Assembly (NCBI RefSeq): GCF_017876575.1 | Contig: NZ_JAGIOE010000001.1 | Span: forward strand, 3,142,443 to 3,206,442 | Source of the DNA: Paeniglutamicibacter psychrophenolicus | Lineage (GTDB): Bacteria; Actinomycetota; Actinomycetes; Actinomycetales; Micrococcaceae | DNA length: 64,000 bases | Direction of reading: 5' to 3' | Shown: positions 61,146-64,000 of the stretch, one piece after another | Position numbering within the stretch: position 1 is the stretch's first letter | Layout: each line of letters starts with the position of its first letter | Notes under the pieces: model-generated | Database searches by the model: none | What the model was told of the DNA's origin: nothing | Seen by the model: only the letters and a program-made list of their open reading frames with translations | Translations under genes and position numbers: made by a program

Positions 61146-61913
61146 ATGTCCAGCCACCTGATCGTCCACGGTGCCGGCTCCCGCCTGTCCTGCACCGTCT
61201 CACCCGGCACCGGTCCCGAGGTGCTCTTCCTCAACGGTGCATTTTCCACCGGGCACGATTGGAAGCAGGTCCTGCGCGATCTTTCCCCCGACCACCACAC
61301 CGTGACCTTTGACGCCCGCGGCCGGGGCCACTCACCAAGCCACGCGGACTATTCGTTTTCCGGGGCGCTGGAGGACGTGGCAAGCGTGCTCACCGCCACG
61401 AAGCTGCAACACCCCATCCTGGTCGGCTGGTCGCACGGGGCAACCCTGGCCCTGCGCTACGCCGCCACCCATCCGGGCGCGGTCGCCGGGATCGTGCTCA
61501 TTGACGGTGCCTTCCCCGTGCGGGTCTTCCACGAAAAGGCACAAAGACGCATCCGCAGGCAGTACCGGCTGCTCAAGGCACCGATGGCAGTGCTGGGCTC
61601 CCTGGGGATCATGTCCCGACTGGCGCACCACCGGGCCGCCGATCTGGTGGTGGAGCTCGATGAGATCGACGCGGGGCTGCTGCCCGACTACCGCTCCCTT
61701 GACTGCCCGGCGTTGATCATCGCCGGCTCGGGGCCGCACCCGGGCTCCCCCGCGGCGGAGATGCGCACCATGCGCGCCGCTGCGGCACTGGCCTGCGAGG
61801 CCAATGCGCGGGTGCGGCTGTTCTCCACGGTTCAGGCCAACCACCTGCGGATCCTGCCCAGGCACGCCACCGTCATCATCTCCGCCATCCACGCCCTGGC
61901 GCCCCGCACCTAG
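61146..61913 (+). CDS. Alpha/beta hydrolase
   Basis: The 255-residue hydrolase has an FLNGAFSTGHDW oxyanion strand, TFDARGRGHS, nucleophile Ser96 in GWSHGA, and a late AGSGPHPGS acid loop plus QANHLRI with the catalytic His. Substrate unknown. ATG 61146 has no clear ribosome-binding site; the frame extends to 61110. It is divergent from the SatD-like gene, with the inverted repeat in between. Confidence 0.85.
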   Translation: MSSHLIVHGAGSRLSCTVSPGTGPEVLFLNGAFSTGHDWKQVLRDLSPDHHTVTFDARGRGHSPSHADYSFSGALEDVASVLTATKLQHPILVGWSHGATLALRYAATHPGAVAGIVLIDGAFPVRVFHEKAQRRIRRQYRLLKAPMAVLGSLGIMSRLAHHRAADLVVELDEIDAGLLPDYRSLDCPALIIAGSGPHPGSPAAEMRTMRAAAALACEANARVRLFSTVQANHLRILPRHATVIISAIHALAPRT

Positions 61914-62280
61914 CCACCGCACCCTTGCCGGAGGACCGCGTGGTCCGGAGGTGCACCCGCCGCCCCTTGACTTGCCGGCATTTGCGGCGACACTTTAGTC
62001 AGGAGCACCCCGGAACCACCGCCCGGCATCGAATGGGGACCAGCAACGCCGGGCACACCACCGGCTTCCGGGAAACACTCGCCTGATATGCGCCCCCAGG
62101 GGGTGCCTTGGGGCTCACGCCATCGGCCCGATGGTGCCGTTGGGGGCACCCGCCGGGATGGCGAAACGGTGCCGCGAAGCCGCGGCACCTCCCGATCCGG
62201 CGCCGTCCTCCCGGATGCCGGCATCGCCGCCACGCACGGGGCCGCCACCCGCACACCCGCTTCCCAAGGAGATCCCACCC
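61914..62280. other. 367-base leader region of the FAD oxidase gene
   Basis: TTGACT (61967-61972) and ACACTT (61990-61995) are spaced 17 bases and could be a promoter. Further on, nested inverted repeats occur: GGGTGCC (62101-62107) with GGCACCC (62145-62151), and inside them CCATC...GATGG (62120-62134). A long structured 5' leader is therefore possible; no known riboswitch class is recognised. Confidence 0.4.
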
Positions 62281-63651
62281 ATGGCCACCAACGGCATCGC
62301 CGCCTCCGCATTGCGCTCCGCGATCGACGGCGAGGTATTCGATTCCACCGACCCCGGGTTCGAAGCCGCCTGCCTCGGATTCAACCTGGCCCACGAGTTC
62401 CGGCCGGACATCGCGGTGCTGCCGCGCTCAAGCAGGGACGTCGCCGCCGCGGTGCGCCATGCCGCCGACCACGGGCTGGAGGTCCACGTGCAGGCCACCG
62501 GCCACGGGCTGGGCACCCAGGCCCACGGCGGGCTGCTCGTCAACACCGCGGGGCTGCAGGAACTGGACCTGGATCCGGAGGCCCGCAGCGTGCGCGTCGG
62601 GGCCGGGGTGCGCTGGAGCAAGGTCATTGCCGCAGCCGCACCGCACGGGCTGGCCCCGCTGAACGGTTCCTCCCCGGAGGTCGGGGTCGTCGGCTACACG
62701 ATGGGCGGTGGCATCGGGCCGATGGGGCGCACCTTCGGGTTTGCCGCGGACCATGTCACCGCCCTGCGGATGGTCACCGCCTCCGGCGACACGCTCGAGG
62801 TCGACGCCGTGCGGGAGCCGGAACTTTTCTGGGCGCTGCGCGGCGGCAAGTGCTCCGTCGGCATCGTCACGCAGCTGCAGTTCGCCCTGCAGCCCGTCGC
62901 CGAGGTCTACGGCGGCGGCATCTTCTTTGCCGGGCAGCACGCTCCGGAGCTGTTCCACGCCTTCGGCCCATGGGCGCGCTCCCTGCCCGAGTCCACGACC
63001 GCCTCCATCGCCTTGCTGCGGCTGCCCGACGCCCCGGAGTTCCCCGAACCGTTGCGCGGCAAGACAACGGTGCACCTGCGCTATGTCCACGTGGGCGGCG
63101 AACAGCAGGGTGCTGCGTTGCTCGCCCCCATGCGCGGCACCGCCGGTGCACTGGTCGACATGGTGGCGATGATGCCGTACTCCCTGATCGGGTCCGTCCA
63201 CCAGGACCCCACCGACCCGATGCCCGCCTGGGACGCCTCGCTGCTGCTGGGCTCCCTGGACGCCGACGCCATCGACGCCCTGCTGGAAACGGCCGGGCCC
63301 CAGCTGCAGGTCCCGCTCATCCTTGCCGAGCTGCGCCACCTGGGCGGCGCCTTTGCCCGCCAGCCCGAGCATCCCAACGCCGTGGGCAGGCGGGATGCCG
63401 CCTTCGCGGTGAACGTGGTCGGCCCCTACGCCCCTCCGCTGCAAGAAGCGGTGGCGGCCAGTGGCCAGGCGGTGCTGGACGCCATGGAACCGTGGTCCCA
63501 CGGAGGACCCTCGATCAATTTTCGCGGCTTCTCCTGGGCCCCGGAGGATGTGCGCAAGGCCTGGGAGCCAGGGCACGTCGAGCGCCTGCGCCGGATCAAG
63601 GCCGACCGGGACCCGGATTCGCGATTCCGCTTCGGCTACCTGCTGGACTGA
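62281..63651 (+). CDS. FAD-linked oxidase (berberine bridge enzyme-like)
   Basis: The 456-residue protein has a PCMH FAD-binding domain (VLPRSSRDVAAAVRHAADHG, VQATGHGLGTQAHGG, VRVGAGVRWSKVIAAA, GYTMGGGIGPMGRTFGFAAD) and a C-terminal BBE-type end (NFRGFSWAPEDVRKAWEPGH, DSRFRFGYLL). It likely oxidises a hydroxy or amine substrate using covalently or tightly bound FAD. AAGGAGAT lies eight bases before the ATG. No signal peptide. Confidence 0.88.
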   Translation: MATNGIAASALRSAIDGEVFDSTDPGFEAACLGFNLAHEFRPDIAVLPRSSRDVAAAVRHAADHGLEVHVQATGHGLGTQAHGGLLVNTAGLQELDLDPEARSVRVGAGVRWSKVIAAAAPHGLAPLNGSSPEVGVVGYTMGGGIGPMGRTFGFAADHVTALRMVTASGDTLEVDAVREPELFWALRGGKCSVGIVTQLQFALQPVAEVYGGGIFFAGQHAPELFHAFGPWARSLPESTTASIALLRLPDAPEFPEPLRGKTTVHLRYVHVGGEQQGAALLAPMRGTAGALVDMVAMMPYSLIGSVHQDPTDPMPAWDASLLLGSLDADAIDALLETAGPQLQVPLILAELRHLGGAFARQPEHPNAVGRRDAAFAVNVVGPYAPPLQEAVAASGQAVLDAMEPWSHGGPSINFRGFSWAPEDVRKAWEPGHVERLRRIKADRDPDSRFRFGYLLD

Positions 63652-63886
63652 GCACCGGGACCCTCCCCCCTTGGCGCACGGGGGCCAGCTGGCGGCGGCA
63701 CCAACTCCCGGCCATGCAGGGGTTCGATGCCCACGGCATTCCGAATGCGAAATTTCGGGACCGGCACTTCCACCTTCCCGCAGGCCACGTCCACGGGGGG
63801 ACTATTTGCCCTATCGGCCACCGATTCCCGGGCGTACGTTGGTGCCCAGCACGGCGGCTCGCGTTCCCACCCCGAGGAGGCACATC

Positions 63887-64000
63887 ATGTCATGGGGAAT
63901 TTTCCGCACGAAAACCATTGAGCAGACGATGGCCGAAACCGAGGAGCCCGAACACAAGCTCAAGAAAAACCTCGGCGCGCTGGATTTGATCGTCTTCGGC
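63887..64000 (+). CDS. APC-family amino acid permease, N-terminal part (runs off the right edge)
   Basis: The 38 visible codons read MSWGIFRTKTIEQTMAETEE, then PEHKLKKNLGALDLIVFG, the typical cytosolic head of actinobacterial cationic amino acid/APC permeases just before the first helix. GAGGAGG lies seven bases before ATG 63887. The rest lies outside the window. Confidence 0.85.
   Translation, partial: MSWGIFRTKTIEQTMAETEEPEHKLKKNLGALDLIVFG

Noticed and set aside
61081-61161. 26-codon ORF overlapping the alpha/beta hydrolase start
   Set aside because: AAGGG directly abuts the ATG, leaving no functional spacing, and the overlap is 16 bases rather than a stop-start fusion.

Overview
The window is high-GC actinobacterial chromosome, most likely from a member of the Micrococcaceae close to Arthrobacter or Paeniglutamicibacter. 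The evidence is mycothiol-linked chemistry (mycoredoxin, an MscR-type dehydrogenase), an actinobacterial nrdHIEF operon, many GTG/TTG starts, ATGA/GTGA gene overlaps, and IS481/IS1182-type remnants. No rRNA, tRNA, CRISPR array or intact prophage was seen. All calls come from reading the sequence; no database search was run.

Layout. 1-9.6 kb: small stand-alone enzymes (GNAT, RibD-C/DHFR-like, ASCH, ABM), a phzF gene broken in a G5 run, mycoredoxin, the mscR plus metallo-beta-lactamase formaldehyde pair, a kinase-fold protein and a methyltransferase. 9.8-15.6 kb: a leftward D-2-hydroxyacid dehydrogenase, 3-hydroxybutyrate dehydrogenase and alcohol dehydrogenase cluster, divergent from a GntR/FCD regulator with a perfect palindrome between them. 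15.6-24.7 kb: a lipoate ligase-like protein, a P-loop kinase, a two-component system divergent from a membrane protein, a GIY-YIG-like protein and an APC permease. 24.8-30 kb: a sedolisin (S53) protease coupled to a 20-codon leader ORF, a thioesterase, pyruvate:quinone oxidoreductase, and a second DHFR-like protein.

30.3-33.1 kb holds an unusual membrane protein with a DUF4357-like C-terminus, then a small gene graveyard (truncated phzF, poxB 3' relic). 33.1-42.7 kb is the metabolic centrepiece. It is one tightly overlapped operon: an XRE-TetR chimeric regulator, a BKACE (dehydrocarnitine-cleavage) enzyme, L-carnitine dehydrogenase, a betainyl-CoA thioesterase-like protein, a complete Dpp/Opp-type ABC importer with fused ATPases, and a cytosolic serine hydrolase. 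It reads as a carnitine or acylcarnitine uptake and degradation unit. The same 15-bp palindrome occurs twice, once exactly between a -35 and -10 element and once just before the BKACE gene.

42.8-45.4 kb: a thioredoxin reductase-like flavoprotein divergent from an XRE-cupin regulator across a 7-7-7 inverted repeat, and an EVE/McrA-head-like protein. 45.4-47.9 kb is a decayed, lower-GC mobile-element region with a broken IS481 transposase, several IS-end-like sequences, an ABC ATPase fragment and a zinc-ribbon ORF. 47.9-52.3 kb is nrdHIEF, with NrdR-like boxes and paired DnaA-box-like sites upstream. 52.8-64 kb: B6 genes (yggS, pdxY carrying an in-frame 24-bp minisatellite), a flavin monooxygenase with a divergent TetR, PhnA/YjdM, an ABC-exporter deletion scar, a UbiB/AarF kinase, a SatD-like regulator with a membrane partner, an alpha/beta hydrolase, a BBE-type FAD oxidase, and the start of an amino-acid permease running off the right edge.
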